This document shows positions 15,402-22,976 of a stretch of DNA of 64,000 bases, piece by piece. Source of the DNA: Plantibacter elymi (nom. nud.) (GTDB lineage Bacteria > Actinomycetota > Actinomycetes > Actinomycetales > Microbacteriaceae); assembly GCF_900177795.1 (NCBI RefSeq), contig NZ_FXWJ01000003.1:496001-560000 (forward strand), written 5' to 3'. The notes beneath the pieces are model-generated. The model did no database searches. It was not told the DNA's origin and worked only from the letters and a program-made list of their open reading frames with translations. Position 1 is the stretch's first letter; each line of letters opens with the position of its first letter. Made by a program: the position numbers and the translations under genes.

Positions 15402-15710
15402 TCAGCCGTTCTTGACGGCGTCGAGCACGCCCGCCCAACCGAAGGCGGAGATGGCGTCGGCGAAGGTCGAGTCGCCGCGCCCCTCGCCGATCTGCTTGCC
15501 CGAGGCGTCGCGGACGACGACCGTGTGGTCCTTCTCGGCCTCGGTGCCGTTACCCTCCTCGATGAAGTCGATGTGGATCTCGCTGTCGCCGAGGGTGCCG
15601 GTGACCGTGGTCGTGGCGTCCTGCTCGGTGGTCTTCGTCGTGAGGAACGGACCGCCTCCAAGTGCCGCGAGCGCCTCGTTGATCTGGTTCGTGAGCGATG
15701 AGGTGTTCAT
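15402..15710 (-). CDS. Conserved hypothetical protein (102 aa)
   Basis: An acidic, soluble small protein: MNTSSLTNQINEALAALGGG, then TTVTGTLGDSEIHIDFIEEG and a C-terminal DAISAFGWAGVLDAVKNG. The pattern of short beta-strands and two helices resembles an isolated small domain; no family recognised. GGAGAGACAC precedes the ATG. It is alone in its strand context, 45 bp from the next orphan. The 282 bp to its right up to 15992 show no gene or repeat I can support. Confidence 0.65.
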   Translation of the reverse strand: MNTSSLTNQINEALAALGGGPFLTTKTTEQDATTTVTGTLGDSEIHIDFIEEGNGTEAEKDHTVVVRDASGKQIGEGRGDSTFADAISAFGWAGVLDAVKNG

Positions 15711-15992
15711 GTGTCTCTCCCTACGGTGGTGAAGAGTCCAGGGTAGTGAGCGGACCCGGGAACGACGGGAGCATGGCGCTCGCGCACGAGATGTGCGATA
15801 GGGCGACCCGAGACGTCGCCTGGAGACGGCGATCGGACACGACGGCCGGAGTCGCCGCAGGAGCAGAAGATCCGCCTCGCGTCAACGGTCGGCACCATCC
15901 AGGTGCTGTCGGAGCCGCGAGTCGTAGGCTGCGAGCCACGCAGACCGGCACCCCGACACCGACGGGCCGGTCGACGAGACGAAGGAGACCCC

Positions 15993-16478
15993 ATGGCCGG
16001 AGACACCGACCCCTATACGACCCTCAACAAGCTGCTCGCGGACTTCCGCTTCGCGATGCTCACCACGGTGGACCTCGACGGCAAGCTCGTCGCCCACCCG
16101 CTCACCGTCCAGGAGCGCGAGTTCGATGGCGACCTGTGGTTCATCGTCGGCAAGGACGCCTCCGCCGTCCAGCAGCTCGACGTCAACCCGAACGCCGGCG
16201 TCACGCTGAGCTCGGACAGCTCATGGGTGTCGCTCGCCGGCACCGCCGAGCTCGTCGAGGACCACGCCAAGCTGGAAGAGCTCTGGAACAGCGTCGTCGA
16301 GGCCTGGTTCCCGGACGGCCCCTCCGACCCGCGCGTCGGTCTGCTGAAGTTCTCGGCCGACAGCGCCGAGTACTGGGACAGCCCCGGCGGCAAGATCGCG
16401 ACCGCCGTCGCGTTCGTGAAGTCGAAGGTCACCGGCGAGACCTACGACGGCGGCGACAACGCGAAGCTCGACCTGTAA
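15993..16478 (+). CDS. Pyridoxamine 5'-phosphate oxidase family general stress protein
   Basis: 161 residues with the split-barrel flavin-binding fold typical of general stress protein 26. Visible elements are FRFAMLTTVDLDGKLVAHPL, then LWFIVGKDASAVQQL, the YWDS--GK motif (AEYWDSPGGKIA), and AFVKSKVTGE. The family binds FMN or F420 and is linked to stress tolerance in actinobacteria and Xanthomonas; the reaction is not defined. GAAGGAGA lies 5 nt before the ATG, which fixes the start. It stands alone, and the next gene is on the other strand. Confidence 0.9.
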   Translation: MAGDTDPYTTLNKLLADFRFAMLTTVDLDGKLVAHPLTVQEREFDGDLWFIVGKDASAVQQLDVNPNAGVTLSSDSSWVSLAGTAELVEDHAKLEELWNSVVEAWFPDGPSDPRVGLLKFSADSAEYWDSPGGKIATAVAFVKSKVTGETYDGGDNAKLDL

Positions 16479-16499
16479 CGAACGATCGCCTGGACACCT

Positions 16500-17912
16500 T
16501 CAGGCACGTTCGTCCGCCAGGACACCGCCGAGGATGCGGGCCGCCTCACCGAAGCGACCCGCGTCCTCGCCGGAGTAGTTGATTCTGAGGTAGGGCCCCG
16601 CCGGCTCCGCCGGGAACCACTCGGTGCCGTCGGAGACGATGAGCCCACGGCTCTCGCAGGTGCGGACCACGCGCGGCACATCGGTGCCTTCCGGGAGCCG
16701 CAGCCACAGGTTCAGCCCACCGAGCGGCAGCCGCTCGAGGTGCGCCGTCGGGGCGTGCTCACGCAGACTCGCGACGAGCAGGTCCCGCCGAGCACGGAGG
16801 AGCGGTCGCAGACCACGGAGGTGCGACCGCCACCCGGGTTGGGTGACGACGTCGAGGGCTGCGGCCTGCAGGACCCCGCTGATGTACATCGACTCGGCGG
16901 CCAGGTCGGCCAGGATCCGGTCGTGGGCGGGCCCCCGCGCGATGACGGCGGCGACCCGGAGCGCCGGCGAGACGCTCTTGGTCAGCGACCGCAGGTAGAT
17001 GACGTGTCCGTCGTCGTCGAGTGCGGCGAGCGGCCGGGCATCGACGTCGATCGCGAGGTCGTGCGCCCAGTCGTCCTCGACGAGGAACGCGCCGTGCCGC
17101 CGGACGGCCTCGAGGATCGCGATCCCCGTCTCCGGCGACCAGCGGCCGCCGGTCGGATTCGCGAAGGTCGGCTGCGCGTAGAACGCCCGCGCACCGGTGT
17201 CCTGGAACGCGCGTTCCACGACGTCCGGGTCCGGTCCGTCGGGACCGGTCGGCACGGGGACCAGCGTCACGCCCGCCTGCTCGGCCGCGAGGATCGCACC
17301 CCAGTAGCTCGGCGACTCGATGAGCATCGGCTGCCCCGGGCCGACGAGCGCTCGGAAGATCGAGCTGAGCCCGCTCTGACTGCCGGAGATCACGATGACG
17401 TCCCGCGCGGTCGGCGGCGTGACCCCGGGCGGTGCGGCTGCCGCGAGGTCGGCTGCGAACCACGCCTGGAGCTCCGGCGAGCCGGCCGCCGGCGATCGGG
17501 TCATCGCCACGTCGGTGCGGGCGGCACGCGCGAGTGCGGCGCGGACCAGCCGTTCAGGCAGGAGTTCTCGGGCGGGGTATCCGGAGTGCATCGCGATCGC
17601 AGCGGGTGCGACCGACCGTTGCGCCGAGGAGAGTGCGCCAGAGCGCCACGGCAGCGCCCCGAGCGCAGCGGTCTGCCAGCCGTAGTCCACCGATCGCGCC
17701 GGACGAGCCGCCCGCACGAAGGTGCCGACGCCCGGCCGACTCTCGATGAGCCCTCGGCCGGCGAGCTGGCGCATCGCATTCTGGACGGTGACGGGGCTCG
17801 CTGCGAACTCGGCGGTCAACGCCCGGTTGGAGGGCACGCGTGCACCCGGAGGTGCCGCGGCGATCCAGGCGGCCATGGCGGCGACGATCCGTCCGGTGCT
17901 ATCGTTGTCCAT
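16500..17912 (-). CDS. MocR/PdxR-like regulator (GntR helix-turn-helix plus aminotransferase domain)
   Basis: 470 residues. Residues 1-70 are a GntR winged helix (VPSNRALTAEFAASPVTVQN, LAGRGLIESRPGVGTFV). The rest is a type I aminotransferase fold with the PLP lysine in YLRSLTKSVSPALRVA and upstream VISGSQSGL and VEDDWAHDL. Such proteins sense PLP or an amino-acid-like ligand and activate a divergent gene. Here that is an EamA exporter whose possible first codon shares bases with this start (CATG). No ribosome site is present; TACTCT lies 8 nt before the ATG, so a near-leaderless transcript is likely. Confidence 0.92.
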   Translation of the reverse strand: MDNDSTGRIVAAMAAWIAAAPPGARVPSNRALTAEFAASPVTVQNAMRQLAGRGLIESRPGVGTFVRAARPARSVDYGWQTAALGALPWRSGALSSAQRSVAPAAIAMHSGYPARELLPERLVRAALARAARTDVAMTRSPAAGSPELQAWFAADLAAAAPPGVTPPTARDVIVISGSQSGLSSIFRALVGPGQPMLIESPSYWGAILAAEQAGVTLVPVPTGPDGPDPDVVERAFQDTGARAFYAQPTFANPTGGRWSPETGIAILEAVRRHGAFLVEDDWAHDLAIDVDARPLAALDDDGHVIYLRSLTKSVSPALRVAAVIARGPAHDRILADLAAESMYISGVLQAAALDVVTQPGWRSHLRGLRPLLRARRDLLVASLREHAPTAHLERLPLGGLNLWLRLPEGTDVPRVVRTCESRGLIVSDGTEWFPAEPAGPYLRINYSGEDAGRFGEAARILGGVLADERA

Positions 17913-17936
17913 GAGTCTAAAGAGTAGCGTTATCGT
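17900..17936. promoter_or_regulatory. Direct-repeat MocR site between divergent genes
   Basis: TATCGT occurs at 17900-17905 and again at 17931-17936, a 31-bp spacing close to three helical turns. MocR regulators typically bind spaced direct repeats. The pair spans the start of both genes, so binding could control both. Confidence 0.5.
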
Positions 17937-18825
17937 GACGCCGGCGCGAGTGTTATCCCGCAGCGGGCTCGGCTGGGGCTTCCTCGGCGTCCTGGCGTTC
18001 TCCTTCACGGTCCCCGTCACGAAGGTCGCGCTCGTCGGGCTCTCGCCACTCTTCATCGGTTCCGGGCGCGCGGTCGTCGCAGCCCTGCTCGCCGCGATCA
18101 CCCTCGCCACCCTGCGAGCGCGGCGACCGACCGGCGTGCAGTGGGCTCGCCTCGCGATCGTCGCCGGCGGCGTCGTCGTCGGATTCCCACTCCTGACCTC
18201 CTTCGCGCTGACCACCGCTCCCGCCGGTCACAGCGCCGTGGTGATCGGCCTCCTCCCGGCGGCGACGGCGGTCGCCGCCGTCCTCCGGGGCGGCGAGCGC
18301 CCGACGCGCCGCTTCTGGATCTTCGCCGGCTCGGGCGCGGTCGCGGCGATGGTCTTCGCCTCGGTGCAGCACGGCGGCCTCGCACCGATGGCCTGGTCGG
18401 ACCTGCTCCTGCTCGGTGCCGTCGTCGCGGCCGCGATCGGCTACGCGGAGGGCGGACTGCTCGCCCGGGAGCTGGGCTCCTGGCAGACGATCTCCTGGGC
18501 GCTCGTCGTGGCAGCACCGCTCATGGTCGCCCTCACGGCACTGTCGGTCGTCCAGCAGCCGCCGACCGCAGCCATCGGCAGCTGGCTGGCGTTCGGCTAC
18601 CTCGGCGTCGTGAGCATGTTCCTCGGCTTCTTCGCCTGGTATCGCGGACTCGCCATCGGCCCGATCGCCCGGGTCAGCCAGATCCAACTCGTCCAGCCCG
18701 TGCTGAGCATCGTCTGGGCGACCCTCATCCTCCGCGAGCGACTCGACTGGGCCACCGTGCTCGGCGGGCTCGCGGTCATCCTGTGCGCCGGCCTCGCCGT
18801 CCGCACCCGTCTCGACCGGAAGTGA
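17935..18825 (+). CDS. EamA/DMT superfamily transporter
   Basis: About 296 residues with ten predicted helices in two EamA repeats; the second repeat contains FLGFFAWYRGLAIGPIARVSQ and LRERLDWATVLGGLAVILCAG. It probably exports amino acids or related metabolites. In-frame starts exist at ATG 17911, GTG 17935 and GTG 17950. I prefer GTG 17935 because AAAGAG lies about 10 nt upstream, whereas ATG 17911 has no such site and overlaps the divergent regulator's start codon. Control by the adjacent MocR protein is expected. Confidence 0.88.
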   Translation: MTPARVLSRSGLGWGFLGVLAFSFTVPVTKVALVGLSPLFIGSGRAVVAALLAAITLATLRARRPTGVQWARLAIVAGGVVVGFPLLTSFALTTAPAGHSAVVIGLLPAATAVAAVLRGGERPTRRFWIFAGSGAVAAMVFASVQHGGLAPMAWSDLLLLGAVVAAAIGYAEGGLLARELGSWQTISWALVVAAPLMVALTALSVVQQPPTAAIGSWLAFGYLGVVSMFLGFFAWYRGLAIGPIARVSQIQLVQPVLSIVWATLILRERLDWATVLGGLAVILCAGLAVRTRLDRK

Positions 18826-18832
18826 CCCCACC

Positions 18833-19450
18833 ATGCGCCACACCCCCACGTACCTGATGACCGACGTCGACGAGGTCAAGCGCCTCATCCGCAACCACCC
18901 GTGGGCGACGTTCGTCTCGCCTGCGAGCACCGGACTCGTCGCCTCCCATTACCCGGCGATCCTCGAGGAGGACCGGGACGAGCTGTCGATCGTCAGCCAC
19001 TTCGGCCGGCCGGACGAGCGCTCGCACGAGCTCGGCGAGCACGAGGTCCTCGTCATCATCCAGGGACCGCACGACTACGTCTCGCCGAGCTGGTATCCGG
19101 AGGGCCAGCTGATCCCGACGTGGAACCACGTCACAGCGCACCTGTACGGCACACCGGAGGTCCTCAGCGAGGACGAGAACTACGAGATGCTCTCGCGACT
19201 CACCGACCACTTCGAGGATCACCGCCCGGACGGCCGCCACCTGTCCCAGGACGAGGCCGGCACCCGGCGGGCCGCGAAGGGGACGGTCGGCCTCCGGATG
19301 CGCGTGACCCGCTTCGACGCCCGCGCGAAGCTCAGTCAGAACAAGACGCCCGAGGTGGTCGACGACATCACCGCGCACCTTGCGGAGCGGAATCCGGCAC
19401 TGGCCGAAGAGATGCGCCGTCAGCAGGATCGGCAGCCGGAGGGGCACTGA
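18833..19450 (+). CDS. FMN-binding negative transcriptional regulator, PaiB-like
   Basis: 205 residues of the PaiB family. Conserved features are MRHTPTYLMTDVDEVKRLI, LVASHYPAIL, GPHDYVSPSWY and WNHVTAHLYG, plus the C-terminal LRMRVTRFDARAKLSQNK. The family has an FMN-binding split barrel; in Bacillus PaiB affects sporulation and protease genes, but direct DNA binding is poorly supported in general. It begins 7 bp after the EamA stop, so the two are probably cotranscribed. Its 3' end overlaps the convergent EamA gene by 83 bp. Confidence 0.9.
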   Translation: MRHTPTYLMTDVDEVKRLIRNHPWATFVSPASTGLVASHYPAILEEDRDELSIVSHFGRPDERSHELGEHEVLVIIQGPHDYVSPSWYPEGQLIPTWNHVTAHLYGTPEVLSEDENYEMLSRLTDHFEDHRPDGRHLSQDEAGTRRAAKGTVGLRMRVTRFDARAKLSQNKTPEVVDDITAHLAERNPALAEEMRRQQDRQPEGH

Positions 19451-20378
19451 CCCGACGGGCGTCGACGCGACCGCGGGCGTCGCTCACGAGCACGAGGGCG
19501 ACGCCCGCCGCACTGAGCAGGAACCCGCCGGCCGTCAGGAGCGTGAACGGCTCCCGGAACAGGAGCGCACCCGCGACGGCGGTCGTCGGCGCGACGAGGA
19601 ACAGGAGCGCGTTGAGGACCGTGACCCCGATGCGATGCAGCAGCCACCAGTAGAGCCCGTAGGCCGAGAGCGTGGGGACGAGCGCGAGGAAGAGCGTCGT
19701 CAACCAGAAGGTCGCGTCGCCCGGCGGCACCGCCTCACCGGTCGCGAGGGCGAGCACGGCGAGGAGCACCATGGTCGCCGTCGCGTGGACGGTCAGCGTG
19801 AGGAGGACCGGGGCTCGGTGCGGCGAGCGCCGTTCCAGGATCGTCGCGGTGATGAGGCTGGCCATGGCCAGTGCGGGCAGGGCGTAGGCGATCGGCGGTG
19901 CGTCCGAGGCGCCGAACTGGGACTGCACGATGAGGAACACCCCGACCGCGCCGATCCCGAGTCCCAGCCACTGGGCCCCCGGAACCCGCACGTGCAGCAG
20001 CGGTCCGGCGAGCGCCGCGATGACGAGCGGCTGGACGGCGTCGATGAGCGCGGTCGTCCCGGTCGAGATGCCCACCGCGACCGAGGCGTAGACGAACACG
20101 ACGTAGCCGAACTGCGCGAACAGGCCGATGACGAGCTGCGAGCGCACCTGTGCCCGGGTGGCGTTCCGCCACTGCCCGCTCAACAGCAGCACGATCGCGA
20201 GCCCCACGGCGAGCGGCACGAACCGCCAGAGGAGCACGGTGAGCACCGGCACCTCCTCGGTTCCGATCTTCGCGACGATGAACCCGGAGCTCCACGCGAG
20301 GACGAACCCGATCGCCGCGAGGGGGACGATGACCGCGCGGATCGCACGAACCGCAGGTATACCGATCTGTTTACTCAT
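19368..20378 (-). CDS. EamA/DMT superfamily transporter (second)
   Basis: 336 residues from MSKQIGIPAV. Ten helices, with the EamA N-terminal FVLAWSSGFIVAKIG and C-terminal ALLFREPFTLLTAGGFLL marks, then a cytoplasmic Ala/Pro-rich tail. It is not a close copy of the EamA gene at 17935. TATACT sits exactly 6 nt before the ATG with no ribosome site, so it is probably leaderless. It diverges from a TetR gene, with TetR-type dyads covering the shared region, and so is the likely repressed target. Exports an unknown small molecule. Confidence 0.9.
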   Translation of the reverse strand: MSKQIGIPAVRAIRAVIVPLAAIGFVLAWSSGFIVAKIGTEEVPVLTVLLWRFVPLAVGLAIVLLLSGQWRNATRAQVRSQLVIGLFAQFGYVVFVYASVAVGISTGTTALIDAVQPLVIAALAGPLLHVRVPGAQWLGLGIGAVGVFLIVQSQFGASDAPPIAYALPALAMASLITATILERRSPHRAPVLLTLTVHATATMVLLAVLALATGEAVPPGDATFWLTTLFLALVPTLSAYGLYWWLLHRIGVTVLNALLFLVAPTTAVAGALLFREPFTLLTAGGFLLSAAGVALVLVSDARGRVDARRVSAPPAADPADGASLRPVPDSAPQGAR

Positions 20379-20402
20379 CCCCGCAGTATACAGACTGGTA
20401 TA
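20358..20402. promoter_or_regulatory. Two TetR-type dyads in divergent leaderless promoters
   Basis: TATACCGATCTGTTTA (20358-20373) and TATACAGACTGGTATA (20387-20402) are two copies of one site in opposite orientation, 13 of 16 bases alike, each of the form TATAC-N6-GTWTA. The -10 hexamers TATACT (minus, 20385-20390) and TATAGT (plus, 20399-20404) each lie exactly 6 nt from their ATG and overlap the second dyad, so one bound TetR dimer could close both promoters. Confidence 0.75.
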
Positions 20403-20410
20403 GTTTTCGC

Positions 20411-20998
20411 ATGACGGTCGACACTCCAGAGCTCGCACCCCTCACGCCGGGCGCCCGACGCGTGCTCGACGCCGCCTCCGTGCTCTTCTATGAGAACGGC
20501 ATCCACGCGGTCGGCGTCGACACCATCGCGGAGGCGGCCGGGGTCACGAAGAAGACGCTCTACGACCGCTTCGGCAGCAAGGAGGCCCTCGTCCTCTCCT
20601 ACCTGCAGCATCGCGACGCCCGCTGGCGCGTCTGGGTCGACGAGTTCCTCGCCCGGCACCCGGAGCCCGGGATCGACCGGGTCCTCGCGATCTTCGACGC
20701 GGCGATCGGCTGGTCGGACGACAACAGCCCCAAGGGCTGCAGTGCCGTCAACGCGCGCGCGGAGATCCCCGACCACGCGACGAGCGGCCTCGTCCTCCCC
20801 GAGGTCACCCGACAGAAGCAGTGGCTGCTCGACCGCTTCGCCGAGCTCATCACCGAGGCCGGCCTGTCGGACCCCGGAGCACGCGCCCGCGAACTCATGC
20901 TGCTGTACGAGGGCGCCATCGTGACGGTCGGGATGCGCACCTTCCGCGAACCGTTCGAGACCGCCCGCGCGATCGCCGGTCGCCTCCTGGCCGTCTGA
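20411..20998 (+). CDS. TetR/AcrR family transcriptional regulator
   Basis: 195 residues. The N-terminal helix-turn-helix reads ARRVLDAASVLFYENGIHAV and DTIAEAAGVTKKTLYDRFGS, and the ligand domain includes KGCSAVNARAEIPDH, which is common in YcdC/TetR_C-type regulators. TATAGT lies exactly 6 nt before ATG, so translation is likely leaderless. It probably represses itself and the divergent EamA exporter through the dyads at 20358-20402. Confidence 0.93.
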   Translation: MTVDTPELAPLTPGARRVLDAASVLFYENGIHAVGVDTIAEAAGVTKKTLYDRFGSKEALVLSYLQHRDARWRVWVDEFLARHPEPGIDRVLAIFDAAIGWSDDNSPKGCSAVNARAEIPDHATSGLVLPEVTRQKQWLLDRFAELITEAGLSDPGARARELMLLYEGAIVTVGMRTFREPFETARAIAGRLLAV

Positions 20999-21051
20999 CC
21001 GGAACCGGGGCGACCTGTCGGCGACCACCCGACATCGCGTAGGGTCTCGGG

Positions 21052-21843
21052 ATGGACTTCACCGATGACGCCACCGCCGCCGACCGCATCGCTATCATCA
21101 CCGGGGTCGGACGCCGCCGCTCGATCGGCGCAGGGCTCGCCACCGGTCTCGCCGCGGACGGCTGGAACCTCGTCCTCAACGCGTGGCGGCCCTACGACGA
21201 GCGCCTCGGCTACGAGCGGACCCCCGACGACCCCGAGGCGATCGCGGACGAGTGCCGCGCGCTCGGCGTGACCGTCGAGGTCGTGTTCGGTGACCTCGCC
21301 GACCCCGCGTTCCCGGCCGAACTCGTCGATCGGGCGGCGCAGCTGGGTCCCGTGTCGGGGCTCGTCATGTCGCACTGCGAGTCGGTGGACAGCTCGATCC
21401 TCACGACGGACCTCGACAGCTGGGACCGCCACTTCGCCGTGAACGCGCGGGCGACGTGGCTGCTCATCAAGGCCTTCGCCGAACAGCTCCCCGTGCAGGA
21501 GGCGCCGCCCCGGGTGGCCGGTCGCATCGTCGCCCTCACGAGCGATCACACCGTGAACAACCTCCCCTACGGCGCGAGCAAGGGTGCGCTCGACCGCATC
21601 GTGACCGCCGCCGCGGTGGAGCTGGGCGACCGCGGGGTGCGGGCGAACGTCATCAACCCGGGTCCGATCGACACGGGTTGGATGACCGACGACATCCGCC
21701 GCTGGGGAGCCGAGGCGACGCCCGCCGGCCGGCTCGGTACGCCGTCCGACACCGCCGACCTCGTCCGCTTCCTGTTCTCGCCGGCCGGGTCCTGGATCAA
21801 CGGCCAGGTGCTCTCGAGCAACGGCGGGTTCAACGTCGGCTAG
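21052..21843 (+). CDS. SDR family oxidoreductase
   Basis: 263 residues of the classical short-chain dehydrogenase fold. The nucleotide motif is ITGVGRRRSIGAGLA (a TGxGRRRSIG variant). The catalytic region has VALTSDHTVNNLPYGASKGAL, with Tyr and Lys of YxxxK, and the serine position appears as T-S-D-H. NPGPIDTGWMTDDIRR and the C-terminal GQVLSSNGGFNVG complete the fold. The TGxGRRRxIG pattern resembles SDRs annotated as oxoacyl-reductase or aminoglycoside-linked; substrate unknown. TAGGGT lies exactly 6 nt before the ATG (leaderless pattern). It shares a CTAG with the convergent mmuM stop. Confidence 0.9.
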   Translation: MDFTDDATAADRIAIITGVGRRRSIGAGLATGLAADGWNLVLNAWRPYDERLGYERTPDDPEAIADECRALGVTVEVVFGDLADPAFPAELVDRAAQLGPVSGLVMSHCESVDSSILTTDLDSWDRHFAVNARATWLLIKAFAEQLPVQEAPPRVAGRIVALTSDHTVNNLPYGASKGALDRIVTAAAVELGDRGVRANVINPGPIDTGWMTDDIRRWGAEATPAGRLGTPSDTADLVRFLFSPAGSWINGQVLSSNGGFNVG

Positions 21844-22748
21844 GGGCGTCCCTCCCGGCCGATCCGCGCACGGATGTCGGCGATGTCGTCCGGCATGATC
21901 CGGCAGCAGCCGCCGACGATCGTCGCCCCGGCCTCCAGCCAGGCCTCCACCTCACCGACCCCGGCGGCTCCGCGCCAACAGCGGGCGTCGGCATCCCAGC
22001 GCTCGCCCGAGTTCGGATAGACCACCACGGCCTTGTCCGTCACGGACCGCGCAGCGGCGATGGCCGGGAGGACCTCGTCCGGGTGCGAACAGTTGACGCC
22101 GACGGCCTGGAACTCGTCGATCCCCTCGACGAGACAGAAGCCCTCCGCCATCGGTTCACCCGAGCGCAGACGACCGCCCTCCACCGTGAACGACAACCAT
22201 GCCGGCACGCCCGAACCCCGCACCAGATCGGCGAGCGCCGTCGCCTCGTCGAGCGTCGGGATGGTCTCCAGGGCGAGGAGGTCGGGGCCCGCGTCAGCCA
22301 GCACCGCCAGACGCCGCTCGTGCCACTGCCGCAGCTCGGTCCGACTGAGACCGGAGGCCCCCTGGTACTCCGAGCCGCCACCGAGCGTCGCGCCGTACGG
22401 ACCGACCGAGGCGGCGACGAGGAGCGGGCCGTCGGGGTCCGATTCCGACCGCGTGTCGCGCGCCGCACGCGCCAGCTCGACGCTCGACCGCAGAAGCCGT
22501 TCGGTCTCGAGATCCGAGATGCCGATCCGCTCGAACGCCTCGAAGCCGACCTGGTACGACGCCGTGATCACGATCTGCGCTCCAGCGGCGAAGAACTCCC
22601 GATGAGCGTCCAGAATCGCCTGCGGCTTCTCGAGGAGCAGACGAGCACTCCACAGCGCGTCGGAGAGGTCGTGCCCGCGTGCCTCGAGCAGCGTTCCGAG
22701 ACCACCGTCGAGGGTCCAGACACCGCGACGAACATCCATGCCGTCCAT
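21840..22748 (-). CDS. mmuM: Homocysteine S-methyltransferase
   Basis: About 302 residues (ATG 22739 is an alternative start). It transfers a methyl group from S-methylmethionine or S-adenosylmethionine to homocysteine, making methionine. The zinc ligands are visible as GVNCSHP and the paired cysteines GGCC near the C-terminus. The N-terminal LDGGLGTLLEARGHDL and ITASYQ motifs are also standard for MmuM. The upstream region holds GGTATTGTCTATACC, a possible operator or promoter. No transporter for S-methylmethionine is adjacent; the next gene is a divergent MFS carrier whose substrate is unknown. Confidence 0.9.
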   Translation of the reverse strand: MDGMDVRRGVWTLDGGLGTLLEARGHDLSDALWSARLLLEKPQAILDAHREFFAAGAQIVITASYQVGFEAFERIGISDLETERLLRSSVELARAARDTRSESDPDGPLLVAASVGPYGATLGGGSEYQGASGLSRTELRQWHERRLAVLADAGPDLLALETIPTLDEATALADLVRGSGVPAWLSFTVEGGRLRSGEPMAEGFCLVEGIDEFQAVGVNCSHPDEVLPAIAAARSVTDKAVVVYPNSGERWDADARCWRGAAGVGEVEAWLEAGATIVGGCCRIMPDDIADIRARIGREGRP

Positions 22749-22789
22749 TGTGCCCGTACGACCGCGGGGAGGGGCGCCACTGGACACCT

Positions 22790-22804
22790 GGTATTGTCTA
22801 TACC
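22790..22804. promoter_or_regulatory. Palindrome upstream of homocysteine methyltransferase
   Basis: GGTATTGTCTATACC has 5-bp arms around TGTCT and is flanked by TGGAC and GTCCA at 22781 and 22806, so an outer dyad encloses it. It is about 40 bp upstream of the mmuM start and could be its operator. The evidence is the symmetry only. Confidence 0.4.
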
Positions 22805-22976
22805 CGTCCAGAGCCGAGAGGACGCGTTCTCCCCGAGAACGACCCGCCACCCGACGTGAAGCTCCCCCGAGCTCCGTGCCAGTGCAGCATGGCGATCCTC
22901 CGGCATTTCTCGGGCACTGAGCGACTACGCGAGTGCCGAATGATTCAACACGACTGTCAGGAAACGAGTACTACTT

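Noticed and set aside
15711-15992. Search for a gene or RNA in the 282-bp gap before the stress-protein gene
   Set aside because: Frames present have no ribosome site or family pattern, and no strong hairpin or repeat was seen; left unannotated.
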